Below are positions 26,072-38,000 of a stretch of 64,000 bases of DNA, one piece after another (the first letter of the stretch is position 1; each line of letters starts with the position of its first letter). A program made the position numbers and the translations under genes. Origin of the DNA: Volvox africanus. Lineage: Eukaryota; Chlorophyta; Chlorophyceae; Chlamydomonadales; Volvocaceae. Where the stretch lies: assembly GCA_030268105.1 (NCBI GenBank), contig BSDZ01000016.1, positions 69,501 to 133,500 of the forward strand, written 5' to 3'. The notes beneath the pieces were generated by a model. The model ran no database searches and was not told the origin of the DNA. It was given only the letters and a program-made list of their open reading frames with translations.

Positions 26072-26805
26072 ACCAACAGACGCATACGGCACATTTCAGG
26101 CTGTAGCAGCTCGACCACCGACGACGACACTAGCAATGGCACATGCGTTGTGGACGAAATGCTTAGGCGTGGCAAGACCATCGTCGTGACTTGCGTTCCA
26201 GAAGGCAAACTGAATGAACAGGAAACACCATGTGCAAAGAGTCAGCCCCTGGCGATCCCTTTTGCATTATATGGTCACGGAAATGGGCCCTCCGTTTCTT
26301 TGCTCAGATTGCTTTCGAAACAAAAGCAGCGTGCTGAAACAGTCCAACAAAAGGCAGGCAGGCAGGCACTAAATTGCGAAATGGCGGGCATGGCGGGCAA
26401 CAGCACCCGTTTCCTTCATGCGTGCCAATTTGCACAGACGCCCATGACGAGCGGCCTTAGCGGCACTAAGGACAGTCCTACGTTGCGTGGTCTAAACACT
26501 CTTTGTAGCCTGACCCATGCCATAACACCTTCCAGGGTGAGAGTCCAAGCACCAGACTGAGGACCTGAATACAAATTACTAATGATTTAAACAGTCGCCA
26601 TCGTCTTCTTAATTTGAATTATTCTTCAAGTTGGCAAATTTTTAAATAAAATTTCAATATAAACCTGTTTTCTTTGGTATGTATTACCAACTAATAATAA
26701 CAAATTCTAAGAAACAAAACCGAGCAGCTGACTTCGGCAGCACAATACCAAATACAGCCCGTGTTGGCTCCGTCGTAGTTTCTGCACGCCCACCCGGTCC
26801 CCTAA
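26072..26805. other. Intergenic region between two minus-strand genes
   Basis: This holds the 5' flank of the gene starting at 26071 and the 3' flank of the repeat protein ending at 26806. A short GGCA run lies near 26355-26367 and an AT-rich stretch spans about 26560-26720. No coding signal was seen. Confidence 0.5.
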
Positions 26806-26810
26806 TTACA
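26806..26810 (-). terminator. TGTAA overlapping the stop codon of the repeat protein
   Basis: The last sense codon and stop read CTG TAA, so the stop codon lies inside a TGTAA pentamer, the volvocine poly(A) signal. If used, the 3' UTR would be only 10-20 bases. It may equally be chance. Confidence 0.25.
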
Positions 26811-28156
26811 GGCTTGCAGTATTATACCCTATCCGGAGCACCTGCAGAAGCTGCTGCTCCTGCTGGATGTCATTCTCCAGGCCGTAGCCCTGCTCTTGCA
26901 CGGGCTGCTGCATGGTGAAGGGCATTCCACCATGTGTAAGTGGCAATGGCATCGGTGCCACTTCGGATCCCGGCGCCGTGCCTCCAGCCAAGATTTCTTC
27001 CCCGGTTACAAACTGGCCCTGCGGCAGAGGTTGCGCCATGCCCGCTGCTTGAATATCTCCGGCAAGGCCATAACCCCCCGATGGCCGTCGGGGCAAGGGT
27101 GCTGGCAGCGCCGGACCTGTTGCCATGGCCGGTAGTAACTCCCTCGTAGCCGCTGCGTCCTCAACGTCGCGTTCCAAGCCATAATCGACCGCAAAACCCG
27201 CTTGCTGCCACTGCTGCCGTGGCGGTGAATGTTGGGGTGGCTGGCGTGATATCGCATCCCGTGTAGGGAGCAGCGGGGCGCGGAGGTCCACCTCGTTCGC
27301 CAGTCCAAACGCCGGCGCGGGCAATGGCTGGCTTGTCGGAAGGACGGTTTGGAGTCCGAGGACGTCGGATCTAGCGAGCGGGTCCGTCTCAGCCGCAAGC
27401 CCAAAGCCTTCTGGGTCTTGAGGCGGCGGAGGCGCCATGGTCGGCGGCGGCCGGAGGGGCGATAATCCTGGGCCCAAACGGGGCCCGCCACTGGGACCGC
27501 CGAGCGGTTGAAGATTGCCGCGGCCGCGGGGTAGCGTCGGTAGCCCTCCGGCCGCGCGCGCCGCTTGACCAGGGCGGCTTGCCTCCGCTTCCAGACCGAA
27601 ACCATTGCTAGGCTGGCAGAAAGTGAAGGTATGGGCGAGGACAGCAGCCGCGAAGTTAACAGGCTATAACAGCAGACACAAAATTAGCAGGGCATGCTCG
27701 TTGCAGAAAAGGTAGACGAGTGCTTAGGCTGTCGTGCAAAGCGTGGGACTACAGACATGGTGCGGATCCTGCCTGATACGGCACCTGTACATCAAGGCGC
27801 TGAAGCTCCGCCGCCAGGCCAGCAGACTCTTCTGCGGCCGCTTCGCTAGCGAGTCCAAAAGTTCCAGTATTCCCTGTAGGAGACCCAACCCGAGAATGTT
27901 GGAGGGAACTTGCCGTATTACTCAGCAGAGGAAAGCAATGCGGGATGAGTTGGTAACGTAATGAGGGCTTACCCTTCCTTGCCGCACTTGTACTTTGCAT
28001 AGAATGGTAGCCCATTGCAGGCCTGCGCAGTAGGCCATGCAAGGGTTGTAGCGACCACATGCCGTGATAAGTGCCAATATATGTCGACGCAGCTTACCGT
28101 GTACTTGGTTGGGCCGGAGTATATCCATCACTGTCATCGAAGTCTTCAATTTCCAT
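26806..28156 (-). CDS. Disordered protein with seven aromatic-Gly-Leu repeats
   Basis: Exons 28156-28098, 28022-27973, 27873-27785 and 27612-26806 join in phase and encode about 334 residues starting MEIEDFDDSDGY. I recognise no family. A short motif, Phe/Tyr-Gly-Leu-x-x-Glu/Asp-hydrophobic-acidic/Gln, recurs seven times with the aromatic at about residues 42, 71, 136, 168, 210, 247 and 309: FGLASEAA, FGLEAEAS, FGLAAETD, FGLANEVD, YGLERDVE, YGLAGDIQ and YGLENDIQ. Spacers of roughly 25-60 residues are rich in Pro, Gln, Gly and Ala and look disordered. There is no signal peptide or membrane segment. Such arrays of short linear motifs usually give multivalent binding to a partner domain (inference). 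The gene starts 452 bases from SmE in divergent orientation. An alternative 3' splice at 26842/26841 (CAG then GTGCTC) could add downstream exons, but none was found. Confidence 0.72.
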
Positions 28157-28608
28157 ACTTTTCACTGATATCTGCTACCAGTTGTAGTCGTTGACCTTCC
28201 CCACAGAAGGCGTTTATGATACTATATACTCCTTAACTATTTTGATTTTTGTCCAGTTGTCAATAGCATCCTGTTTACGCCACGGCCCAAAATTTTTGCC
28301 CCCAGCAGACAGCAAGGAACAGCTGTATACCCTGCCCAGAACCTGAAAGCCTTGTAAATTACACCAGGACGAAAGTTCGTCAAGTTCATTTCATCTCTCT
28401 ATGGCAAGCTAGTGTTGCAGTTGCTGTATTGAACATGGAACTAACCGTACACTCCCTGCTTGACTTCATTGCAATCCGGTTTCCAGCCTCATAGCCACTT
28501 CCTATATACAAAGCCTACAGTGATCATAACTCGGTTACAACTGTATTTCCGTCAAGGACCTTGCGAGAAACTTTCGGCCGCCGGCCCTATTCAGAAAACG
28601 CGGCAAAA
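28157..28608. promoter_or_regulatory. Shared upstream region of the repeat protein and SmE genes
   Basis: The 452 bases between two divergent start codons must contain both promoters. A TATA-like stretch (ACTATATACTCC) lies near 28220. No other known element was recognised. Confidence 0.5.
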
Positions 28609-28872
28609 ATGGCAACTAAAGTACAGAAAATTATGACCCAACCCATTAACCTGATGTTTCGATTCTTACAGAGCAAGCAGAAGGTGCAGATTTGGCTCTT
28701 CGACCAGGCGGACTTGCGAGTTGAGGGTCGGATTATTGGATTTGATGAATACATGAACCTGGTGTTGGATGAGGCAGAGGAGGTGTCAATGAAGCGCAAG
28801 ACCCGCAAGGCGTTGGGGCGGATCCTGCTAAAGGGCGATAACATTACCCTTATACAAACCACGGGACGGTGA
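28609..28872 (+). CDS. SNRPE: Small nuclear ribonucleoprotein E (SmE), intronless
   Basis: 87 residues from the ATG at 28609 (context CAAAAATGGC) to TGA at 28870-28872, in one uninterrupted exon. The protein contains the Sm1 and Sm2 parts of the Sm fold and the hallmark stretches [33 protein letters not shown] and [14 protein letters not shown], nearly identical to SmE of plants and animals; length matches the family (about 88-92). SmE is one of seven Sm proteins that form the ring around U1, U2, U4 and U5 snRNAs in the spliceosome. The open frame extends upstream to 28561, but conservation supports the start at 28609. The absence of introns stands out among intron-rich neighbours. Confidence 0.97.
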   Translation: MATKVQKIMTQPINLMFRFLQSKQKVQIWLFDQADLRVEGRIIGFDEYMNLVLDEAEEVSMKRKTRKALGRILLKGDNITLIQTTGR

Positions 28873-29604
28873 GGGCCATAGGTTTCAAAGTGATAGGGGT
28901 TGCTCCAGGGCTACAATCTGACTTCGACGACGGAACGGGTTTCGGTGACGGCGGCGACAGTGACCTCGGGCGATACCAGGCTACCGGTCATTTGCCTTAG
29001 CACTCGAAGGCGAGGTTGTGCCTCCGAGGTTGTAGCATGAATCGCTTGCAAGACCTGCGGCAAAGTTTTCTGGGAGTACGGCAGTGGGCAGCGAGCCGCT
29101 GCAGGTTGTCCGTCGTCGTGAGGACGTGGCGTTGCTGCCAACTTGGACGTGTTTGCGTTGCAAAGGGCTAGGTTTTTTCACGGTTTCCCCAAAAACGTCT
29201 TCATTCCTTTTCATCACGTTCTCCTGGACATGGGGGCTTTTGCCTCTTAATCAAGCTATGCGGTGTCCAGCATAGTTGCCTCCACCACCGGCAGCACGGT
29301 AATGCTGCATGCGTGGAGCCCATTCCGACGGCTATGTTGGCTCACCTGTGGACGGGCGATGTAGGTTTGTAATTTTGGGATAGTTATTGGTTGCCCTCTT
29401 GTTCTCTACAATTATTCCATCAAGAACAGACGGGAAAACGGAGGCTTCACCCTCTCTACGGACTTCACCCGCATTTATGGACGTTCCACCATCCGGCTTT
29501 GGTACGGATATTTGCGCCGTATAACTGTAACAAATGGATAATCGGACTGATGTACATATTTTATCCCCACGGTGCCAAGAACACCACTGTAGCAAATGAA
29601 AACG
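28873..29604 (+). other. 3' flank of SmE
   Basis: Mostly non-coding. The first TGTAA on plus after the SmE stop is at 29368-29372, giving a possible 3' UTR of about 500 bases. No other gene is supported. Confidence 0.4.
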
Positions 29605-29713
29605 TGTAGTATCCTGGGGTATCTACGGGCAGTGTCAAAGGATCCTGGACCTCAGATGGTCATCCTTCCGATCGGGCCTTTGTTGGCCGACACAACAGAG
29701 ATACAACAAAACG
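29600..29713 (+). mobile_element. Solo LTR (104 bp) with 5-bp target-site duplication
   Basis: The LTR at 29605-29708 begins TGTAGTATCC and ends GAGATACAACA, the TG...CA ends of retrotransposon LTRs. It is flanked on both sides by AAACG (29600-29604 and 29709-29713), a 5-bp target-site duplication. It is homologous to the repeats at 7720-7812 and, inverted, at 58329-58409 and from 59413. No internal retroelement sequence adjoins it, so it is a solo LTR left by recombination. Directly after it comes a GC palindrome, GGCCGGCCAAGGCCGGCC. Confidence 0.88.
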
Positions 29714-32012
29714 CTGGCCGGCCAAGGCCGGCCTAAATGACATCGGCATAGACAAACGCTGCGAGTTTCCTACCTCACCCAGGAGGGTAGCTGGGTGAGG
29801 AAGGAAAGCTCCGCTTCCCCATGTTCCTGTCTTAAAGAGTCAAGGGTTTCTCAAGGGGGCAGCGTGCGCCTCTATGCCGTGCGGAAGGTGAGCAGTATGC
29901 ATACCTGAAGCGAGCAGGGATGACGCAACCAGGCAGTGATGATGCGAGGGGTACGAACGTGATACGGCTTTCTTGAATCCAGACGCATGTCCATACGCTT
30001 TATCAAAGCCCATATATTTCGTCCAGGAACTCAGATGCGCGGGGCTGAAACGTTTATGCCCGCTGGGGAACGTATCTCCTTTGCCTTCACATACGGGTGC
30101 GTCACGAAACCAGTTTATCCGTGAAGGAGCTCAGTTAAATCCATACTCGCTTATTAGTGGGGTCAGTCTGCTAAAAGATTGTTGCAATTATGGCCTGTAG
30201 GATGGATGCATTCACCCAAGGCAGGTTTTGCCTTCAGCGTTCAAATTTTCAAAAACAGAGGAGGGATAAACGATGAGTACAGCAACTGTGTACCCTTCAG
30301 CGCTAGTCGCATGCCGAACGGTGTTGTTTGCGTCACTGGGATGCACAGTGACGCAATGAAAGGCTGAGCGTGATCAGCCATGGATGGAGCCACGTTTCCT
30401 GCAGCTACTCGTGTGGGACTGAGACTGCACCGTTCACAAAATCAAATGCGCGTCAGCTTGAAATGCGCGTCAACTTCCTTTCCCTTTTCCGCGAATTCCA
30501 TGATGTCATTCCGACACGTCATTCCCTGCCTCCTCGCCGTCGGACGTCCAACCTGTAGGCATGTCCTGTTATTGAAAATCTCTCAGTCGGTTAGGCATTC
30601 TGGATGGCTCCCATGCCTGCACCCACCGCACCACACAGAACAATGCCATCTAATGCATTTTCGCTTGAAGCTCGTTTACTCGAGTCTGTGTCAGGACACC
30701 CCACATGCCCATAGGAAATTTGGATTCATAGAGTCGCGTAGGAAGGCTAGTACGGCCGACCGGGGTGCAACTGACGAGAAACGTTCCTACACTTTCCCAT
30801 CGCTATGGAGGCGCAGGGGCGCCCATCAGCACACGATTGTTCCTTCACCCTCTGACGCTCATGTAACATGCCCACGCGGAAGGCCTGCCAAAACAACTAC
30901 ACCCAGAACAAAAAAGTCCCAACATGTTAAAACGAGCAAATGCACTTCCAACCGATCATTCGGATATGAACCCCCTCGGCGGCCGCACACGCGAGGGGCT
31001 CGACAGGCCGCTCAGCAAAGTCAAACCGCAATAGTCGGCGACCCTCTTCCCTCGCCCAAACTCCTGCTCTAAACCTGTCCAAAAATCGTTATGGCTGGAA
31101 TCTGTTCCCACCTCCACCACAGTGCAGGTGTCACCTCATCGCCATAACAGTCACCCTTTTTGAGGTGAAACATCAACATTATGCGTGCTCGTTTGTAATT
31201 GTAACCTCCACGCCTAAAACAACATATACGGACAGCCCCGCAAGCCCCTACAAAGGCAAGTATCATGCGTGAATGGGTGTATAAACCTGCTCCGCCCTTG
31301 CGTCCTACCAGCTTGTACAAGGTGCCATGGTTCCACCCACCCACCCGCAAATGGCATACAGAGAAGCTCTGCTCGTTTCAAGTGCGCCTGCTCCAGATAG
31401 AAGGAAAGGTTTACTAGTCGGCCATGTTCCTACGAGCTTAACAGCTGACCGCTATAGACACGCACTTTCAACACTTAGCAACCAATGGGATGGTCGCAGT
31501 GCAGGCTCATCTCAGTTCATACCTTCAACCTACACAAACGATGGAGTGAAGATAGTCGGATGCCTTCGGCGCCTGCTGATCTCCCTGCCCAAGCCGAAGC
31601 CCGCATGGATGTTATGCAGGGTTTTGAATGGGCCTTGAATGTCCCCTCTCCCCAACGATTCTCACAATGAGCACGACAAGGACTGTGCCACAATTTAAAA
31701 TTTGCATCCTACTAATTATCTGCCGCCTAGATTGTGGAACCTGGCACGTGCCACCTCCGCACAGCGCCTGACCACAAAACAGTTCGGACACCCCTACAAC
31801 GGACTCCATTGAGGTACTCGAGTTGTTATCCGCCTAAAGCTGCAGTCAGTCAGATCAGATCCCTTGCTATTGGACCTTCCAGGCAGCAGCAAAGAAATGC
31901 CAACTTGGCATTAAACTCTCCAGGATAAATGATGTTCCACGACGAGATGACGACCTGTCTCCACGTATACACCTTGTTTGCTACGCTGTAATGTACAGAA
32001 TAGATGTTCCAG
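29714..32012. other. Intergenic region, no supported gene
   Basis: The largest open frame is 30380-31072 on plus (230 codons), but it shows no domain and has the basic, Ser/Pro/His-rich composition of random frames. A minus frame at 31069-31350 is similarly unassignable. The region is the 3' flank of the large minus-strand gene ending at 32013. Confidence 0.45.
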
Positions 32013-35000
32013 CTAAAGCATTCCGGTTATAGAGTCCAAAGCCTTGCGTGCCAGGTTGACGCTCCCCATGAGGTCCCATGCTCCCCCTTCATAGCCTAGA
32101 GCCCCTATGCGCGCCGCCGCCACCACAGCCGCGGGATCGACACCAGGGGCGGATACGGCGTGGTTGAAGGCGCGCCCCTCGTTAGCGGCGCGCCTCCAAG
32201 CGTCAGCTGCCGCCGCGATGTTCTGCCCACATGAAACAGAGGCACATGTCGAGACATTCAGCTCGTTTATCCCGCACTTTCGAAACCTAATGTCAGTGGC
32301 TGGAAGGCTCTGGCCGTCCGATTGAATGATCATGTCCGCAGATAGTCTCGAAGAAACAAAATGGAATCGGCTCCGGACGGCGGATGGTAAGTTACTAACT
32401 TTACAATATAACCCAAGAAACTATAAACTCCCTTGACCTATAAACGCCCTTTGCATTCATGTCCCTCTTGGCGACATTAAACTACGGGAGCGAGCGTGAG
32501 CGCCTGCAAACAGCTCCCGAGGGGGAACCACGTCTCGCCGCCCTGACCATCCATCCCTTCGCCCCTGTGCCCTGTGCAGTTGGGAACGCACCTGCACGCC
32601 TTCCGCCATCTGTTGTATGCTGGCTGTGTATGTGGAGGCCGTCAGAGCTGCAGCCTCAAGTGTTGACGAGGCACTATCGGCGGCCGCCGTAGGTGATGTA
32701 CGGCGGCCGCCGGTCCCGGCAGGCCCGTCATCCCCTCCGCCTCCGCCTCCGCCTCCACCGCTTCCAGGCGCTGATGACCCCACCCCGTCCGCGGAAGACG
32801 ATTCATGGAGCTTTATTGCGTGAGCAAGCGAGTCTTGATTAACCAGCAGCCACCGTGTTCGACATATGGCCAAGAGCTTGAGCGCCAACAGCCGTATGGC
32901 CTCAAGGACGAGCAGCTCTGCGGACGGAGCTGGGCCGCCAACGCTTGCGCAGGCGACAGCTGCAGCCAGGGGCCCAAGCGGCGTGCCACCACCGTGCTGA
33001 GGCGTGCGGCTGCCCCCAGCGGCGGCGCCTGTCCCCAGACCAGATGGCGTATGCATTCCTAGAGAGCGCGCAGAATGTGTCGGGCTGCTCGGCGCAGTTT
33101 TAAATGGCCGCGGCGGGGTTGATGGCAGTGCACCGGCTGTAGCCCTTCCATGTGGCTGCACGCCGCCACCCTCCATGCCGCTACCGCGGGCTGCGCTGGT
33201 GCCGCCATCGCCTCCAGCGGCCGCGGTCGCTGAAAGCACTGACGGCGGGGGTCGTAGCAGCTGCTGCGCCAACCGATTGGCCTCGTGACTGACCACGGCC
33301 AGCATTTGGGACGCTGTGGACAGGAGCTCCAGGGCAGCCCGCAGACCCGCCTCCCTTTCCTGGCCCGCCTGCTCGTGTCCGAACGCGCTCTCCATGCTCT
33401 TAAGCGCGCTCTGTGGAAACGATGGTGGAGAAGTAGCAACAGTAACATGGCATACGGTGGGAAGGGCAATACCAGGACAGCGTGCCATTGATGTGCGCTG
33501 TTCGTTGTGTGTAAAGGTAAATGTAAAGGCATTCTATTGTTTTATAATTATTACTTACGCCTACTACTCTTATCGTGTTATTTCCTTTATTGCCTTTGTT
33601 CTGTTCCGCTCTGTTGGACGGCTTTGCAATCCAACAGAGCATACCCTGACATAAGGAAGCATACCCTGACATAAGGTATGTGTATTATTAGTCCAGCACC
33701 GCACACAATTTCTAGCTCGGGACACCGTATACCCGCGACACACGCAGCTTCCTGCCATCCCCCCCCTCCGACCCTAATCTCTCATGCCCCGCGATCGCAA
33801 ACCACCGAACGCGAACCGAACCTGCAGGTACAGTGTCAGCTGAAGCGTACTCCATTTGTTGCCGCTGGCTTCACGGTTGCTGTCAGCCTTGCGGCGCAGC
33901 GTGCGACTCTCTTCTGCAAGCGTCTTTATGTGGGCCTTGTTGAACAGCAACCGAGGGGATTCAACCATATATGTGCAAGAAAACTGGAGGATATGGGCAA
34001 TAGGTCGGGGGGGGGGGGGAAGAAGGAGAACGGAGGTTACGTGGCCTTAACTTGTTGCAAGTATTGGCGAGAAAGGCCGGGGGGCGTTTGTGACGAGAGT
34101 GAGCTTCATGAGGCTGGGCACATGACCAGGGGCATGATGCATCGATGACGTCTTGCGTCCTGTCTCAGCCTGTTGGGACCCTACTCGCTCAGAACCGCAC
34201 CTTCACCCACGCCCTGGGATCGCGTACGGGTGGCGAAGCGGCCCTGTCGTCGACTCCTACATAACTCTACTCACTAACCTGTATCATAGAGAGCGCCATA
34301 AAACCCAGCAGGTCTGGCTCCATGTTCGAGGACAAAGGTACATCGCCACCGACGCGCGCAGTCCCGATAGGGTCCAGCACCGCACCAGCGTCAGATAACA
34401 CGGAAGTTCCCAACCCCGAGCTTGCAGCCGGCCCGCCAGCCCCATCCTTCCCCGGCCTGGGCTTTGGGACCGCATCGCTGGCCAGTGGCGTGCCGGAACC
34501 GCCAGCTGATCCCTGTTGCGGACGACCACGATCTTGATGCAGCTTGGCCAGCGCGCGCTGTACCTTGCCCTCATACGCTATTGCACCCTGCTGTTGCGGT
34601 TGCAGGCTTTGTTGGTTTTGGGGTTGCTGAACAGAAGGAAGTGCCTGTGAGCCTGGGGTCCGCTTACCGCCGCCGAGCTGACGCACAGAGCCAGGCGCTG
34701 GCGCGACCGCGGCCCCCGCTGCCGCTGTCCCGGACCGTGGGCGGCCCGGTGACGTAGCCTGGTTCTGCTGTGACCCGCCCAGCGCCGGCACCGGTGATGC
34801 CGCGGCGCCGATGGCTCCAGTCCGAACGGGGCTGAGGCCACCAGTGGAAGAGGGGCTGTGTGCGCTGCTGCCAACATGCGTCACTGCCGTCGCCGTCGCC
34901 GCTGCAGCTGCAGCTGCTGCAGCCGCTGCTTTCGATCGATGCCGCTGTCCAAATCCAATGCCGCCGCCTGGACGCCGCGGAGCGGTGGCACCCAATGACG

Positions 35001-38000
35001 TCGACGTAGCAGGTAGTTGCTTCGTCGGTGGCGGCGGCAGCACTGCCGTCGCACTGATCCCCGTTCCCATGACACCGGTACCTGTCGCGTCCACGCCAGG
35101 CCGATTCCGGGCCCCTGCCCCTTCGGTGTCCGAGTCGTCAAGGTCCATATCTGAGCCGGAGCCACCCCTGGAGGTGCTTCCAGGATTACGGGCTCCGAGC
35201 CCTGTCTCACGATGTGGTCTTTTGTTGGGATACACACTTCCTGCAGACTCAGACCGAGGGGGCACTTCAGCGGCTGTCCGGCGTATGCCGGCACCGCCGT
35301 TGGCCATGACGGCACGGAGGTCAGCGGTGCCAGTAGCAGCACCAATACGCCGCTGTAGCTGTTGCTGTTGCATGATCTGCTGGGGATTTTGCTGACATGG
35401 CTGTTGCTGCTGCTGCTGTGACACAGATTGGACCTCAACCGCCTGTCGCCCGCCAATTGCAGTAGGGCCACCTGATGCACCACGCTCACTCCTCCCATCG
35501 CTGCGGCCATCTCGTGTTACCCGGTCTGACGATCGGCCATAATCCTGGCTCCTGCCGTGTCGGTTCTCGTAACGGTTATCATTCCTCTCTCCGCCACGCT
35601 TGTCGAGGTCACGGTCCCTGGCTCTATCCCTCTCACGTTCACGTTCGCGCTCCCGACCTCCATACCGATCCCGATCCCGGTGGCGGTCAAAGTCCCCAGC
35701 CCGAGTCCGGTTGCGCTTGTCACGCCAATCACGCCCAGGTGAGCGACTCCTGCTGCGGCTACGACTTCCTCGCCACCGCGGCGAGCGGCTATGGCGCCGA
35801 CGCTCTCTGGATCTGGATCTGGATCTGGACCGTGCGGCTGCCGAGGCACCGCGTCGGGCGCCCGCACCTGCATTGGCCTCAGCCGATCCTTCAGTAGCAG
35901 CTTGCAGGTCCAGTCGCTCCCTGCTAGTCCGGAGCTCCCTCTCCTTTCCTCGATCATGCTCCCTCTCCAAGCGATGCTCTGCCCAACCATCTGGGGATCT
36001 GGAGCGCTTGAGCCCCATTCGCCCGCTCATGTTGCCGTTAAAGGCTTCACCGGCTGCACTCATTGCCTGGATGTGAGGCACAACGTCCTGAAGCGACCCA
36101 TGAACCGACAAGTGTGCCACCAAGCCCTTAGCCCGCGATAAATCCACCTGGCTAACCTTGCCAAGCTGCGCGGTGTCAGCGCCACCACCATCACCGGCGA
36201 CATCCATGACTCTGCCACCGACAGCATCGCAGGATGCACCTGCCGCCGCCATCATGGCATTAACTGGCGCGCCCCAGCGGCGACGACGACCACCGTCCTG
36301 GCAGTTCGATGGCTGCGGCTCTAGGACTGGACTGCGCTTGCCTGTCACGTCAGGTCCCACGTTGGGTTCTGCATCCATACGGCCATCCGCTCCCTCTTCG
36401 CGGCGCTCTTCCGGGTTCCCTGGGGCCTCTGCTACCCTCGGGGGTATTACTTCGCTCAGGGACACCCGTAGCCCGCCGGACTCCAAGTGCCCCATGCCAA
36501 GCCTGCTGGAGGCGCCGCTGCCAACGCCGCCGCTGCCGGCACGGCCCAGCATTTGCAGTGGCCCGAGGGACGAGGAACGGCCGGCACGCGGTAGGCCAGA
36601 CGCAACCCCGAGGCAGGCGCTGTTTGTGGATGTCATAACCACTTGGAATGGCAGCGGCTGGAGGGCGGAGGATGGTGTGCCGCCGACGGGAGTGTCCGCG
36701 CTGGGGAGCTCGCCGGATTCGAGAGTCTGGGATGCAGTGAAGGGACAAACAAAATGGCGTGTCCATAACCACAGCCACCGTGGGCAGGCACAATACGAGC
36801 GTGGACATGCGCGCCTTGGCGGCACAAGGGCTCTCGAGCAGGCTACACTGTATAGGCCCAGACTACACAGCCCCTCAGGACTGAGGCATGTATCTCGAAA
36901 ACGTGTCAGCTCTCATGTCCTTGCGTCCTCACGTTTATGCCCCTTCCAAAACCATAACCAGCTCCCTCCAGAATGCACCGCCAAATTGGAGGCTAGTTTG
37001 GAGCCCAAAAGCGAATTCCAGTCACGATATCGTCCATAGGTCGCAGCCAATATGGCAGCCATTAGCTACACCGTCAAACCACGTGACTCGGCGACTGCCA
37101 CTAAGCAATCATCACCGCAGCATATTCATGTCATTTACAATGCAGCACCCATTGCCCGCTGACCAACTGCCCCAATCCCCCAATCCATGGCGCACCTGGA
37201 GGGAGATATTCGACGTCCGCCGACTGACCGAAACGCCAGCCGGCGTCTTTACGGACGAAGCGACCGGCGGCTCTATCCCATCAAAACGCTGCGACGGCGG
37301 TTGCGACGGAGGCGGTGGCATCGGCATGGCGTTCGGATTGCCAGCCAAACCCGCTGTCTCCACGATTTCTATAGTCGCAACATCCACAGTTACCGCCGGT
37401 TCCTCCCCTCGCGTCGCCTCAGTCGAGGCCACATTCCCGAATGGCAACCTCCACGTGGACATGTCCTTGACGTCGGCACTTGTGCACGTCGCGGTTGAAG
37501 GCCCAACCATATCGCCAGTTCGTATGTCCGCAGCGTCCACCTTCGATAGAGATTTTAAACCTACTTCTGAAGTCCGCGTTCCGTCATCTGGTGAATCCAG
37601 TCTCAATGGATGGAGATCTTCCCGGGTTTCAGCAGCAGGGCTCTTTGCCCCCGCTGCACCCACCGGCGTTGGTTTCGGTGCTGACCCCATAACGCACACT
37701 GCCACGTATGGTGGTGACTCGGCGCCGCTGTCAGCCTCCGGAATCGTAAGGATGTTTCTGCCGCCGCCGGCATCGCTGCTGCCTAGGTAAGGATCGGGCC
37801 GCAAAAGTCCATGTGAGAGGCCAGCTACCGCTTCCCCTGCTGCTGCTGCTCCTGCCTCGACCCCGGCCAGTGGCACAGCCACTGCAGCGCTCCCCGTTGT
37901 TCCCATACCGCCGCGACCGTCACCACCCCACCCGTCAAGCGCTTGCATAAGCATGGTGTCAATGTCCTCATCGTCACAAGCAGGTCCCGGCCTCGAAACC

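Noticed and set aside
30380..31072. Plus-strand open frame of 230 codons
   Set aside because: Shows no recognisable motif, and the composition (Arg, Ser, His, Pro) is that of random frames; shorter frames overlap it in other registers.
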